Positions 18,520 through 26,941 of a DNA stretch of 64,000 nt are shown one piece after another; position 1 is the stretch's first letter, and each line of letters starts with the position of its first letter. The stretch is from Sulfurovaceae bacterium. Lineage in GTDB: Bacteria; Campylobacterota; Campylobacteria; Campylobacterales; Sulfurovaceae. The DNA is taken from NCBI GenBank assembly GCA_028714675.1, contig JAQTLV010000007.1:1-64000 (forward strand). The letters run 5' to 3'. The position numbers were made by a program, and so were the translations under genes. The notes beneath the pieces were generated by a model that saw nothing but the letters and a program-made list of their open reading frames with translations, had not been told where the DNA came from and ran no database searches.

Positions 18520-18634
18520 TCTCTCTCCTTTCGACCTCATATAGGGTTGTCATACGACGCTCAAGTAAACTTGAAATTAAGCTTTTAGCCCCTATATTCT
18601 TAGACCTAAGATAAACACAGCAAAAGCTGTTATT
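18520..18634 (-). promoter_or_regulatory. rplJ leader, candidate L10 autoregulatory region
   Basis: A 115-bp untranslated interval between rplA and rplJ. It begins with a hairpin ACAGC-TTTT-GCTGT right after rplA and contains further self-complementary segments (TCTTAGGTCTAAGA; AAGCTTAATTTCAAG with CTTGAG). In many bacteria the L10-L7/L12 complex binds the leader here and represses rplJ-rplL. The position and length fit, but the kink-turn consensus was not verified. Confidence 0.4.
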
Positions 18635-19339
18635 TTATTTGATATCCATTAATTCTTGAGTACTCAATTTTATAGATGGACTCATAGTTAATGAAACAGC
18701 TGCATTAGTGATATATCTTCCTTTTGCAGCAGCTGGCTTAGCTTTATTGATAGTTTCAACAAAAGCTACCAAGTTTTCTTTGATTTTTTGTTTTTCAAAA
18801 CTAACTTTACCAATACCCGCGTGTATATTACCTTTTTTGTCAACTCTAAAGTTTACTTGACCATTTTTTGCATTTTTAACAGCAGTTGTAACATCAGCTG
18901 TTACTGTTCCTGTTTTTGGATTTGGCATAAGTCCTTTTGGTCCAAGTATTCTTGCAACTTTACCTAAAACACCCATCATATCAGGTGTTGAAATAACCAT
19001 ATCAAAATTTATATTTCCTGCTTGTATTTGTTCAATCAAATCATCGCTACCAACTAAGTCAGCTCCAGCTGCTTTTGCTTCATCAGCTTTTACATCCTTA
19101 GCAAATACTGCAACTCTTACACTTTTACCTGTTCCGTTTGGAAGTACAACTGAACCTCTAATCATTTGATCAGCATGTCTTGGATCTACATTTAGATTCA
19201 ATGCAATTTCAACAGTTTCGTCAAATTTAGCAGATTTTAAATCTCCTAAAAGCTCGACAGCCTCTTCAACATTATATACTTTTGTTTTATCTATTTTATT
19301 TTTTAGAGCTTCTGCTCTTTTTGTTTCTTTTTTTGCCAT
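18635..19339 (-). CDS. rplA: 50S ribosomal protein L1
   Basis: A 234-residue protein of the L1 stalk, involved in release of E-site tRNA. The ATG at 19339 ([14 protein letters not shown]) is chosen because CGGAGAG lies just upstream and the resulting length matches the family; the longer frame from 19366 would add MGANKAERK across the Shine-Dalgarno. The signature [11 protein letters not shown] is present. It forms an operon with rplK, where L1 commonly represses its own mRNA. Confidence 0.97.
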   Translation of the reverse strand: MAKKETKRAEALKNKIDKTKVYNVEEAVELLGDLKSAKFDETVEIALNLNVDPRHADQMIRGSVVLPNGTGKSVRVAVFAKDVKADEAKAAGADLVGSDDLIEQIQAGNINFDMVISTPDMMGVLGKVARILGPKGLMPNPKTGTVTADVTTAVKNAKNGQVNFRVDKKGNIHAGIGKVSFEKQKIKENLVAFVETINKAKPAAAKGRYITNAAVSLTMSPSIKLSTQELMDIK

Positions 19340-19391
19340 TTTTCTCTCCGCTTTATTTGCTCCCACTAATTTTTAAATCCTGTGGTAAAGA

Positions 19392-19817
19392 TTAGTCTAC
19401 TATTTCCACGCCCATGCTTCTGCATGAACCGGCTATAATTCTAGCTGCCATTTCTCTATCAGTTGTATTTAAGTCAACGATTTTTTGGTCTATTATCTCT
19501 TCTAGTTTAGCTTTTGTTATAGTGCCAACTTTATTTAAAAGAGGATTGTCTGTACCTTTTTTTATATTCGCTGCTCTGAAAATTAAATCAGTAACAGGTG
19601 GTTGTTTTGTTTCGAATGTAAAAGTTTTATCAGTATAAACAGTAACTATTACAGGTATTTTAAATCCTGCTTTGTCTTTTGTTTTTTCATTAAAAGCTTT
19701 ACAAAACTCCATTATATTAATCCCTCTTTGACCACACGCAGGACCTACAGGTGGAGATGGATTGGCTGCACCAGCTGGTATTATCAGCTTGAATTTTGTT
19801 TGTATTTTTTTTGCCAT
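19392..19817 (-). CDS. rplK: 50S ribosomal protein L11
   Basis: A 141-residue protein of the GTPase-associated centre, also needed in many bacteria for RelA-type stringent signalling. It starts [43 protein letters not shown], with the Pro-rich N-terminal switch segment seen in all L11 proteins. The C-terminal rRNA-binding domain ends at [12 protein letters not shown]. It follows nusG by 21 bp. Confidence 0.98.
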   Translation of the reverse strand: MAKKIQTKFKLIIPAGAANPSPPVGPACGQRGINIMEFCKAFNEKTKDKAGFKIPVIVTVYTDKTFTFETKQPPVTDLIFRAANIKKGTDNPLLNKVGTITKAKLEEIIDQKIVDLNTTDREMAARIIAGSCRSMGVEIVD

Positions 19818-19838
19818 TTATTTTCCTTATAAGCGATT

Positions 19839-20369
19839 TTATATAATTTTTTCTACTTGTGTGTACAAGATTTCTACTGGTGTATTTCTGCCAAAAATTG
19901 AAACATTAAGTTTCAATTTCCCATGATCAAGATCATATTCTTCAACCATACCAGTAAAGTTTGCGAATGGTCCATCGATAATACGCACCATTTCACCACT
20001 CTCAAAGTCAACTTTTGGTCTTGGAGCTGATTTTTTCTCCATCTTACTCAAGATAACATTGATATCAGCTTCACTAAGTGGTGTTGGTGTTTTTTGTTCA
20101 CCGATAAATCTAGATACTTTAGGTAAACTTTGTATCTTATGCCAAAGACTAGTATCCAGATCTATATGTGCAAAAGCATATCCTGGATAGAGCGATCGCT
20201 CAGAAATTTTTTTAGTGCCATTTTTTACTTCAATAACTTCTTCTGTAGGTACTACAACTTGCTTGATTTGTTCTTGCAAACCATAATCAATACTTAATTG
20301 TTCTATTGAACGCTTAACTGCTTGTTCACTACCAGCATAAGTCTGAATTGCATACCATTGATAAGCCAT
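19839..20369 (-). CDS. nusG: Transcription termination/antitermination factor NusG
   Basis: A 176-residue elongation factor that binds RNA polymerase through its N-terminal NGN domain (starting YQWYAIQTYAGSEQAVKRSIEQL) and contacts Rho or ribosomal S10 through the C-terminal KOW domain (GEMVRIIDGPFANFTGMVEEYD). It lies directly after secE in the conserved secE-nusG-rplK order. Confidence 0.98.
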   Translation of the reverse strand: MAYQWYAIQTYAGSEQAVKRSIEQLSIDYGLQEQIKQVVVPTEEVIEVKNGTKKISERSLYPGYAFAHIDLDTSLWHKIQSLPKVSRFIGEQKTPTPLSEADINVILSKMEKKSAPRPKVDFESGEMVRIIDGPFANFTGMVEEYDLDHGKLKLNVSIFGRNTPVEILYTQVEKII

Positions 20370-20378
20370 TTTAAATCC

Positions 20379-20558
20379 TTATATAACTGATGAGACAATT
20401 AGAGACATAATAAAGTCTACTAATGCCAAAAATAGTGCAATAGCAGTAACTACTATCATCACGGCAAAAAATGCTTGTCTTACTTGTATTTTTGTAGGAA
20501 ATATAACTTTATATAATTCCTCTTTTGTATTAGCAACAAATGTTGTAATCTTTTTCAT
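20379..20558 (-). CDS. secE: Preprotein translocase subunit SecE
   Basis: A 59-residue membrane protein read directly from the sequence. It starts MKKITTFVANTKEELYKVIFP and has a single transmembrane segment at about residues 30-52 (FFAVMIVVTAIALFLALVDFIM). This minimal one-helix SecE clamps SecY in the SecYEG channel. It sits between tRNA-Trp and nusG, its conserved location. Confidence 0.95.
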   Translation of the reverse strand: MKKITTFVANTKEELYKVIFPTKIQVRQAFFAVMIVVTAIALFLALVDFIMSLIVSSVI

Positions 20559-20576
20559 AATCTAATTACCTTAATG

Positions 20577-20652
20577 TGGCAGGCCCAGAGGGACTCGAAC
20601 CCCCGGCACCTGGTTTTGGAGACCAGTGCTCTACCAACTGAGCTATAGGCCT
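20577..20652 (-). tRNA. trnW: tRNA-Trp (CCA anticodon)
   Basis: A 76-nt cloverleaf with an encoded 3' CCA. The acceptor stem pairs AGGCCTA with TGGGCCT, the D-arm is AGCTCAGTTGGTAGAGC, the anticodon loop contains CCA, and the T-arm is GGGGGTTCGAGTCCC. It lies between rpmG and secE, as in other Campylobacterota. Confidence 0.97.
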
Positions 20653-20673
20653 ACATTTAGCTAAGAGTAAAGC

Positions 20674-20826
20674 TTATAGCTTCATCTCTTTATGTACTGT
20701 ATGTTCTTTACACCATTTGCAATATTTTTTAAGTGCAAGTTTTTCAGTTGTATTTTTTTTATTTTTTGTAGTGTGATAGTTTCTTCTTGTGCACTTTTCA
20801 CAACCCAAATGTATATTTTCTCTCAT
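20674..20826 (-). CDS. rpmG: 50S ribosomal protein L33
   Basis: A 50-residue protein found between tuf and tRNA-Trp. It begins [12 protein letters not shown] and has the zinc-ribbon cysteines CEKC (9 and 12) and CKWC (36 and 39), so this is the zinc-binding form of L33. The order tuf-rpmG-trnW-secE is conserved in the phylum. Confidence 0.95.
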   Translation of the reverse strand: MRENIHLGCEKCTRRNYHTTKNKKNTTEKLALKKYCKWCKEHTVHKEMKL

Positions 20827-20882
20827 AATTTCTCCATGAGCCTAATATATTTTCTGATGTTAAAACATCAGAAAATTATAAA

Positions 20883-22091
20883 TTAAGCAATAATTTTAGT
20901 TACAACGCCTGCACCAACAGTTCTACCACCCTCACGGATAGCAAATCTTGTACCGTCTTCAAGTGCGATTGGATTGATTAATTCAACATTAACTTTTACG
21001 TTATCGCCTGGCATAACCATTTCTGTACCTTCTTGAAGTTGTACTGAACCTGTAACATCAGTTGTTCTTACATAGAATTGTGGTCTATAGTTATTGAAGA
21101 ATGGAGTATGTCTACCACCCTCTTCTTTTGTTAGAACATAAACTTCTGCTTCAAACTTAGTGTGTGGAGTTATTGATTTTGGTTTACAAAGAACCATACC
21201 TCTTTGTACATCATTTTTATCAATACCTCTGATTAGAACACCACAGTTATCTCCAGCTTCTCCACAATCCATCTCTTTACGGAACATTTCAACACCAGTT
21301 ACAGTTGTACTTTGAACGTCTTTGATACCAACGATTTCGATTTGGTCGCCAATGCAAACTTTACCTCTTTCGATTTTACCAGTTACAACTGTACCACGAC
21401 CTTGAATTGAGAAAATATCTTCGATTGGCATCAAGAAATCTTTATCAGTTTCACGAATTGGTTCTGGGATGTAAGCATCAACAGCAGCCATAAGCTCTAA
21501 TATTTTATCAGCCCATGGTCCAAGGTTGCCAGCTTTAGCTTCTTCAAGAGCTTGGAAAGCAGAACCAGCGATGATTGGTGTATCATCACCTGGAAAATCA
21601 TATGAACTTAAAAGCTCTCTAACTTCTAGTTCAACAAGTTCTAACATCTCTTCTTTGTCTTCGTCATCAAGTTGATCTTCTTTGTTCAAAAATACTACTA
21701 TATATGGAACACCTACTTGTTTTGAAAGAAGAATATGCTCTCTAGTTTGAGCCATTGGTCCATCAGTAGCAGCAATAACGAGGATAGCGCCATCCATTTG
21801 AGCAGCACCAGTAATCATGTTTTTAACATAGTCAGCATGCCCTGGGCAGTCAACGTGTGCATAGTGTCTATTATCAGTTTCGTACTCAACGTGTGAAGTA
21901 GCGATTGTGATACCTCTTTCTCTTTCTTCTGGAGCGTTATCAATTTGATCATAATCCATAAATGCAGAGTTGTTTTTAGTAGCTAATACAGCTGTGATAG
22001 CAGCAGTCAATGTAGTTTTACCGTGGTCAACGTGACCAATTGTACCGATATTAACATGCGGCTTATTACGCGTAAATTTTTCTTTTGCCAT
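20883..22091 (-). CDS. tuf: Elongation factor Tu
   Basis: A 402-residue GTPase that delivers aminoacyl-tRNA to the ribosome. Motifs: P-loop GHVDHGKTT, switch [14 protein letters not shown] and NKEDQLDD (an NKxD equivalent). Domain II ([13 protein letters not shown]) and domain III ([12 protein letters not shown]) follow. Length is slightly above the 394-399 typical of the family. It is downstream of a tRNA cluster and probably co-transcribed from the promoter at 22765-22793. Confidence 0.98.
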   Translation of the reverse strand: MAKEKFTRNKPHVNIGTIGHVDHGKTTLTAAITAVLATKNNSAFMDYDQIDNAPEERERGITIATSHVEYETDNRHYAHVDCPGHADYVKNMITGAAQMDGAILVIAATDGPMAQTREHILLSKQVGVPYIVVFLNKEDQLDDEDKEEMLELVELEVRELLSSYDFPGDDTPIIAGSAFQALEEAKAGNLGPWADKILELMAAVDAYIPEPIRETDKDFLMPIEDIFSIQGRGTVVTGKIERGKVCIGDQIEIVGIKDVQSTTVTGVEMFRKEMDCGEAGDNCGVLIRGIDKNDVQRGMVLCKPKSITPHTKFEAEVYVLTKEEGGRHTPFFNNYRPQFYVRTTDVTGSVQLQEGTEMVMPGDNVKVNVELINPIALEDGTRFAIREGGRTVGAGVVTKIIA

Positions 22092-22213
22092 TTTTTTCTC
22101 CTAGTGAATTTTAAAATACGGCTGATATTATATCAGATTTTACTTAGACCCCATACTAATAATATGGACAAAACTATTACCATACAGTAATACTTTTGTC
22201 CATAAATACAATC

Positions 22214-22288
22214 TGGAGCCCAGAAGCGGGATTGAACCGCCGACCTCTTCCTTACCAAGGAAGTGCTCTGCCACTGAGCTATCTGGGC
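22214..22288 (-). tRNA. trnT: tRNA-Thr (GGT anticodon)
   Basis: A 75-nt cloverleaf with encoded CCA. The acceptor GCCCAGA pairs with TCTGGGC; the anticodon stem CTTCC/GGAAG encloses loop TTGGTAA, giving anticodon GGT for Thr codons ACC/ACT. It is last in the four-tRNA array upstream of tuf. Confidence 0.96.
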
Positions 22289-22425
22289 ATATAATTAGTG
22301 TACTAAATACACTAAAATATGTCACACCTATTTTTGTCTTTATGTTTATATTTTGCAAAATATAATATACTTGGAAAGCTTGAAAGTGAAGAAGTTAATG
22401 TTAGTTCTCACAGCTCCCAGATATA

Positions 22426-22502
22426 TGGAGCGGGAAACGGGACTCGAACCCGCGACCCTCAGCTTGGAAGGCTGATGCTCTAGCCAACTGAGCTATTCCC
22501 GC
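22426..22502 (-). tRNA. trnG: tRNA-Gly (TCC anticodon)
   Basis: A 77-nt cloverleaf with encoded CCA. The acceptor GCGGGAA pairs with TTCCCGC; the anticodon loop TTCCAAG gives TCC, reading GGA/GGG. It is third in the tRNA array. Confidence 0.96.
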
Positions 22503-22523
22503 ATCTCTAATTGTTACGACAAG

Positions 22524-22608
<85 letters not shown>

Positions 22609-22656
22609 TTATATTATTGTCGTACCGGTCAAACACTGATAAATTTTATTTATTTA

Positions 22657-22732
22657 TGGAGCTGGTGAAGGGACTTGAACCCCCGACCTGCTGATTACAA
22701 ATCAGCTGCTCTACCAACTGAGCTACACCAGC
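22657..22732 (-). tRNA. trnT: tRNA-Thr (TGT anticodon)
   Basis: A 76-nt cloverleaf with encoded CCA. The acceptor GCTGGTG pairs with CACCAGC; the anticodon stem GCTGA/TCAGC encloses TTTGTAA with anticodon TGT, reading ACA/ACG. It is the first transcribed gene of the array. Confidence 0.96.
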
Positions 22733-22764
22733 ACCTTTTTAGTGCCATTCAAAAATGGAACATA

Positions 22765-22793
22765 ATTATATAGAAAAAAAAATTAAATGTCAA
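22765..22793 (-). promoter_or_regulatory. Consensus sigma-70 promoter of the tRNA-tuf operon
   Basis: On the minus strand TTGACA (22788-22793) is followed after exactly 17 bp by TATAAT (22765-22770). Both hexamers are perfect, which is uncommon in Campylobacterota, where the -35 box is usually poor. The first tRNA starts about 26 bp past the expected transcription start. A strong constitutive promoter is expected for the tRNAs, tuf and genes behind them. Confidence 0.85.
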
Positions 22794-22832
22794 GTATTTT
22801 GTTTGATTTTTAATAAAGTTATTAGTAGTTTG

Positions 22833-22859
22833 CAAAAGAGTCAAAAAATGACTCTTTTG
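22833..22859 (-). terminator. Terminator hairpin after the CydA-like operon
   Basis: An 11-bp stem CAAAAGAGTCA/TGACTCTTTTG lies 10 bp past the stop of the 22869-24062 gene on the minus strand. It separates that operon from the tRNA-tuf promoter. On the plus strand the same hairpin is followed by ATTTTTT, but no plus-strand gene precedes it. Confidence 0.65.
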
Positions 22860-22868
22860 ATTTTTTAT

Positions 22869-24062
22869 TTATAGCGTATTTTTAAATAGAGCGACTATGC
22901 CCCAAGCAAAATAGACTGCTGTCCATAAAATAAATATTGCCAATGTAGCATTAGCAAGTTTTGTTACTGCGACATCTTTGCTAGCATCGAAAACACCTTC
23001 TCTTTTACCAACTTTCCATGCCATAGTAAGTATAAATGCGATACCAGTAAATCCTAAGATCACAAAAGTAAGTAAAAACATTGTTATAGTTTCTATCTCT
23101 AAATTCATGTGATATCCATAAAGATCATATCCAAGACCTGACATGATATTGTATCTAACAAGCTCTCTAACTCCTGAAATAAATAGTGCTACAACCACAA
23201 GTATACCTGTAGTTACATAACTGTTTTTATTTCTCATAGCCAATAGAAGTAATACAACAACAGAAACTATAGTTGCCAATACTACTGGATTAAGAAGCAA
23301 GCCTTCTTTTAACATCCAAACAACAAACAATACAGCACTTATAAGCAAACCGACAACAGCTAGTTTAGTACCAAGATTTTTTACAAATGTAAGATACTCT
23401 GATGAAAAATCTTTTCTTGTGCTTAAAAAGTCACTATAGTTTTGCATGAATATTCCAACTACTGGGATAGTCAAACTAACCATAAATGCCAGTCTAATGA
23501 TATCAATGTGAAAATTAAATCCAGAATTATTGATAACACCATTTGGTGCATACCATTCCATCCACTTAGTAGGCGAAATTGACTCAACTGCAAAGTTATG
23601 CATCAAAATACCACAAAAAACAAGTATAGCAAAAGAGATAAGACCAATTATGGTATTGCCTGATTTGCCTTTTTTATTTGCTGCAGCATACCAATAAAAC
23701 ATCATATATCCAGTTATAAGTGAATATATAAAAATAAATACCCATGCGCCAGAAAGCGTATTTGCCACATACCAACCAGAATCATATATGACCTGAGTAA
23801 ATAAGAGCGGGGCAATTCCAAGTAAGATTAGCATAGATACACTAAATTTACCCGTCATAATAAGATGTGGATTGAAAATCTTCCAATTACTATCAGTTTT
23901 TTGTTTAGTACTTCCATATAACGAAAGTCCAAAAGCGCCTAGTGCCAATAAAACAAAGGCTGCATGTAGAGCCCATGTTAAAATATAGAGTCCCTGAAAA
24001 ACGACCGGGAAAAACGGTACGCCTGCAGGGTCTTTCATTAAATTTATTAAAGTTGCATCCAT
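22869..24062 (-). CDS. CydA-like membrane subunit lacking the acidic proton-channel residues (CydA'-like)
   Basis: A 397-residue protein with about nine hydrophobic segments. It aligns by eye with the neighbouring CydA-like protein: the segment GAWVFIFIYSLITG corresponds to ATEWVFFIYEVIG there, with both glutamates replaced. It has no heme c motif and no resemblance to classical CydB. It starts 12 bp after the upstream gene, so the two are an operon and probably one complex. A CydAA'-type arrangement, in which CydB is replaced by a degenerate CydA paralogue, is the best reading. Whether the complex reduces O2 or another substrate cannot be told from sequence. Confidence 0.7.
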   Translation of the reverse strand: MDATLINLMKDPAGVPFFPVVFQGLYILTWALHAAFVLLALGAFGLSLYGSTKQKTDSNWKIFNPHLIMTGKFSVSMLILLGIAPLLFTQVIYDSGWYVANTLSGAWVFIFIYSLITGYMMFYWYAAANKKGKSGNTIIGLISFAILVFCGILMHNFAVESISPTKWMEWYAPNGVINNSGFNFHIDIIRLAFMVSLTIPVVGIFMQNYSDFLSTRKDFSSEYLTFVKNLGTKLAVVGLLISAVLFVVWMLKEGLLLNPVVLATIVSVVVLLLLAMRNKNSYVTTGILVVVALFISGVRELVRYNIMSGLGYDLYGYHMNLEIETITMFLLTFVILGFTGIAFILTMAWKVGKREGVFDASKDVAVTKLANATLAIFILWTAVYFAWGIVALFKNTL

Positions 24063-24074
24063 GTTCTCACTCCT

Positions 24075-25430
24075 TTATTTTACTTGCGTGGCCATCCAAG
24101 CAGCCATCGCATCATACTCTTCATCTGGAAGAGCTATTTTTGGCATATAGGAAACAGCGCCTGTACCAATAACATTTTTCATATAGTTATTAATGGTTGC
24201 TGCGTCTTTACCAGGCAACTTAGTGGCAATTAGAGTAGCCATAGGTCTATATTTCCCATTTGTTTCTAAGGAGTGACAATTTGAACATGCTCTTTTTGTA
24301 AGCATTTCACCAACTTCAAGTTTATTCTCTGGGGTTATAGTACGAAGTCTCTCAGGCACCCATGGATCTACTTTTAAAAATCCTTTGGCAGCAAGAATTG
24401 GAACTTCACTTTTAATACCTTTTCCAGGGACATCTCTAGCTATAATATTATTACTATAGATATATTGTCCAGCAACATATGGTTTACGCATAGACTCTCT
24501 TAGTTTTTCTCCAGGCCAAACACCACTAATACCTATAACAAATAGCATTACTATAGCTAATGTTCTGCTAATCCATTGTGGTTTAAATATAGCCACAAGA
24601 AAGTAAACAGAGAATAAAATAGCAAGAATGATACGTTGTAAAATAATACCAGAGTTTGAAGGCAAGGCAAGTATTGCACTAGCATTAGCTGGCAATGTCA
24701 TAATGTACCACATAAAGAAGAACATAGTCACAAAACCACCAAGTAAGCTCACTATACCCATTTTTTGAGTTAGTTCTTTTGACAATGCTGCATTATCTTT
24801 TTTCATTGCACTAGATATAATCATACCAATAATACCAGACATCATAATCATAAACCCTATTCTTAAAAACATATGAGGGAATGTGTTCATGCCAAAAAAT
24901 GCATCACTTGCACTTCCTGTATTATAGAATGCATCATTACCAGGCCACATCATAAAGCTTATGATTCCTATAATTAATGCTAGAGTTCCAACCGAAGCAA
25001 TAGCAAATGTATAAGTCAGTTTAAGATGAGTTTTGCGGTCTATTTTATCTATAAAATAAACAAGCGCAAATACGCCAATTACCTCATAAATAAAAAATAC
25101 CCACTCAGTTGCCCATACCCATACAAAGTTATGAATCAATGCGCTAATCCCCCTTGGACTTGCCGCAGTTGCTGTGTACCAAATACCAGGTCCAGTAATA
25201 GAACCGATAACATAAGAAAAAATAAGCAAGAACATGCCATATCTTTTCATATAATCATATAACTCCGGTCTATCTTCCTTATATGCTTTGTGTGCCAAAA
25301 AGGCAAATAACATACCAGCACCAACAGATGTATGAGACGCAAGAATGTGAATCGTACCCGTCAGCCCCATAAGCCATGCTGAACCAAAATTAGGAACATA
25401 AAATACAGGATAAAGTCCCAACATTTCCAT
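24075..25430 (-). CDS. Cytochrome bd-superfamily subunit I (CydA-like) fused to a C-terminal cytochrome c domain
   Basis: A 451-residue membrane protein. The ATG at 25430 is chosen because AAGGAGG lies just upstream; the open frame extends to 25475 without another ribosome site. The N-terminal part resembles CydA: conserved His in GTIHILASH, a GPGIWYTATAASPRG loop, and the pair of glutamates in TEWVFFIYEVIG matching the proton-channel acids of CydA. The C-terminal 110 residues form a cytochrome c domain with CSNCH at 382-386 and a likely Met axial ligand in SYMPKIALPDEEYDAMAAWM. A classical quinol-binding Q-loop is not evident. It probably takes electrons through heme c or from a periplasmic donor. 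The partner is the next gene. Confidence 0.75.
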   Translation of the reverse strand: MEMLGLYPVFYVPNFGSAWLMGLTGTIHILASHTSVGAGMLFAFLAHKAYKEDRPELYDYMKRYGMFLLIFSYVIGSITGPGIWYTATAASPRGISALIHNFVWVWATEWVFFIYEVIGVFALVYFIDKIDRKTHLKLTYTFAIASVGTLALIIGIISFMMWPGNDAFYNTGSASDAFFGMNTFPHMFLRIGFMIMMSGIIGMIISSAMKKDNAALSKELTQKMGIVSLLGGFVTMFFFMWYIMTLPANASAILALPSNSGIILQRIILAILFSVYFLVAIFKPQWISRTLAIVMLFVIGISGVWPGEKLRESMRKPYVAGQYIYSNNIIARDVPGKGIKSEVPILAAKGFLKVDPWVPERLRTITPENKLEVGEMLTKRACSNCHSLETNGKYRPMATLIATKLPGKDAATINNYMKNVIGTGAVSYMPKIALPDEEYDAMAAWMATQVK

Positions 25431-25480
25431 AAAATCCTCCTTGAAAAAATTTACCATCATGAAAATAATATACAATATTT

Positions 25481-25486
25481 ATTATA
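25481..25486 (-). promoter_or_regulatory. -10 box of the CydA-like operon
   Basis: TATAAT on the minus strand lies about 50 bp upstream of the chosen ATG at 25430. A weak TTACTT lies 17 bp further upstream. No FNR-type palindrome was found beside it. Confidence 0.5.
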
Positions 25487-25624
25487 TAACTATTTTCATT
25501 AGCAAGTAACACTTTACATCTATTTTGTTAATTTAGCGTTAAGTTGAAGTTATAATTTAGATTTTTATTTTAAGAAAAAATAAATAGTGTATTTTGAAAT
25601 ATTTTAAATGGTAAAATAATATTT

Positions 25625-26365
25625 ATGAAAATACTATTAGCTCCAAGTGAAACAAAAACATTATATAAAGATACTGTTTTTGATATAAATAATCTATTAT
25701 TTACAGATCTCTTGCCACATAGAAAAGATATAATAGAAGAATACAACAAAATTATAGAATACAATAATCCAAAAGAAATTAGAGAAATGTTTGGTCTAAA
25801 AAAAGATAGTGATATATTGCAATATTTAAAAATAATAAATGACAAATCTATAGCTTGCAAAGCAATAAAATTATATACTGGCGTAGCATTTGATTATCTC
25901 GGGTATGATTTGCTTGAAACAAAAGCAAAAAATTATATAGAAAAAAATGTCATAATATTTTCAAACCTTTTTGGACCAGTATCAGCAGGTGACAATTTGC
26001 CACTTTATAGATTACAACAAGGAAAAAATGTTAGGAATCAAAAAACAGATGAGATATACAAAAAATATAGTTCTAGTTTGCTTGATGAATATTTAAAAGA
26101 TGATGATATACTTGATATTCGTGCAGGATATTATGATAAGTTTTATATCCCAAATAAAAACTATACAATTCTAAAATTTTTAAAAGATGGAAAAGTTGTC
26201 AGCCACTGGGCAAAAGCCTATAGGGGTAAAGTACTACAAGAGTTAGCCAAAAATGACATTCAAAATATAAATGATTTTTTGGCTTTAAATATAGATGGTT
26301 TGCAAATCGTTGAATTACAAACGAAGAAAAATAAAACCGAGATAATCTATAAGATAGGAATATAA
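25625..26365 (+). CDS. yaaA: YaaA-family peroxide stress protein
   Basis: A 246-residue protein beginning MKILLAPSETKTL, close to the family start (ILLSPAKTL-type), with the mid-region VIIFSNLFGPVSAGDNLPLYRL and the late motif DIRAGYYDKFYIP, matching the family core. In E. coli YaaA lowers intracellular free iron during peroxide stress and has a DNA-binding fold. The gene is divergent from the CydA-like operon. No clear Shine-Dalgarno precedes the ATG. Its stop abuts a 31-residue ORF (TAAATG). Confidence 0.85.
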   Translation: MKILLAPSETKTLYKDTVFDINNLLFTDLLPHRKDIIEEYNKIIEYNNPKEIREMFGLKKDSDILQYLKIINDKSIACKAIKLYTGVAFDYLGYDLLETKAKNYIEKNVIIFSNLFGPVSAGDNLPLYRLQQGKNVRNQKTDEIYKKYSSSLLDEYLKDDDILDIRAGYYDKFYIPNKNYTILKFLKDGKVVSHWAKAYRGKVLQELAKNDIQNINDFLALNIDGLQIVELQTKKNKTEIIYKIGI

Positions 26366-26461
26366 ATGAAATTACCTAGCGATGATACTATATATAAAAT
26401 TTATGTTTTTTTAATTGTACTTGTAGCAGTTCTTGGACTTATATTTGATACTGATTTTTAG
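26366..26461 (+). CDS. 31-residue single-span membrane protein
   Basis: A tiny ORF starting MKLPSDDTIYKIY and continuing into a hydrophobic stretch VFLIVLVAVLGLIF, ending DTDF. The ATG directly follows the yaaA stop (TAAATG) and the stop lies 8 bp before the next start, so translation is probably coupled. One transmembrane helix is predicted by eye with a short polar N-terminus. No family is recognised. It could be a small membrane modulator or a chance ORF, but the tight packing between two real genes argues for translation. Confidence 0.5.
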   Translation: MKLPSDDTIYKIYVFLIVLVAVLGLIFDTDF

Positions 26462-26469
26462 GAGAATAT

Positions 26470-26799
26470 ATGAAAAAAAATATTTTTGAGATGGGAGCCT
26501 CTTGGGATAATGGCTGGAGCTCAGACAATAAAACTAAAGAATCAAAAACTACAAATGAGATAAAACCACGAGATAAGCATCAACTTCATTTTGCCAAAGA
26601 AAAAAGAAATGGCAAAACCATTACAATTGTAAAACCATTTTTTCTCTCTCGTGAAGATATGGAGCAAACTCTGAAAACTATAAAAAAATCACTTGCAACT
26701 GGAGGCACCATAAAAGAAAACTCACTTGAATTTCAGGGCGAAGTAAGTGAAAAACTAAAAGCAGAGCTCATCAAACTTGGATTTAATCTTAAAAAATAA
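26470..26799 (+). CDS. SUI1/YciH-family translation initiation factor-like protein
   Basis: A 109-residue protein with an AGGAGA ribosome site. The C-terminal half has the SUI1/eIF1 fold signature: RNGKTITIVKPFFLSREDMEQTLKTIKKSLATGGTIKENSLEFQGE, where LATGGTI matches the basic-GG loop of the family. Bacterial members (YciH) influence initiation-codon and initiator-tRNA discrimination. The N-terminal 45 residues are polar and low-complexity. Confidence 0.88.
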   Translation: MKKNIFEMGASWDNGWSSDNKTKESKTTNEIKPRDKHQLHFAKEKRNGKTITIVKPFFLSREDMEQTLKTIKKSLATGGTIKENSLEFQGEVSEKLKAELIKLGFNLKK

Positions 26800-26911
26800 A
26801 ATATTTATGACGATAAAGTCACATAAACTTGAGCTTTTCTGATAAATCATACAATTTTACTCTTAAATAATATATTTTAAAGGCTACTATTAAGTTAGTA
26901 TTGATAAACTT

Positions 26912-26926
26912 TGAAAATAATTATCA
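26912..26926 (+). promoter_or_regulatory. Fur-box-like site upstream of the NifX-like gene
   Basis: TGAAAATAATTATCA matches the 7-1-7 Fur consensus TGATAATNATTATCA at 13 of the 14 defined positions and lies 16 bp before the start codon. It sits within a larger inverted repeat (TATTGATAA at 26899-26907, TTATCAATA at 26921-26929). Campylobacterota Fur boxes vary, so this is a candidate only. Confidence 0.45.
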
Positions 26927-26941
26927 ATAAAGGAAAAAATT

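Noticed and set aside
22788-22793. ATGTCAA near the tRNA array as a possible operator half-site
   Set aside because: It is explained by the reverse strand of a perfect TTGACA -35 box with TATAAT 17 bp away.
24274-24284. TGACAATTTGA, an 11-base match to the S24 operator core
   Set aside because: It is formed by the codons of the heme-binding CxxCH motif inside the CydA-like cytochrome c gene, lacks the A/T arms and has no promoter beside it.
25991-26002. GACAATTTGCCA, resembling the operator copy upstream of the HTH gene
   Set aside because: It lies within the yaaA coding sequence and encodes conserved residues (GDNLP); no palindromic partner.
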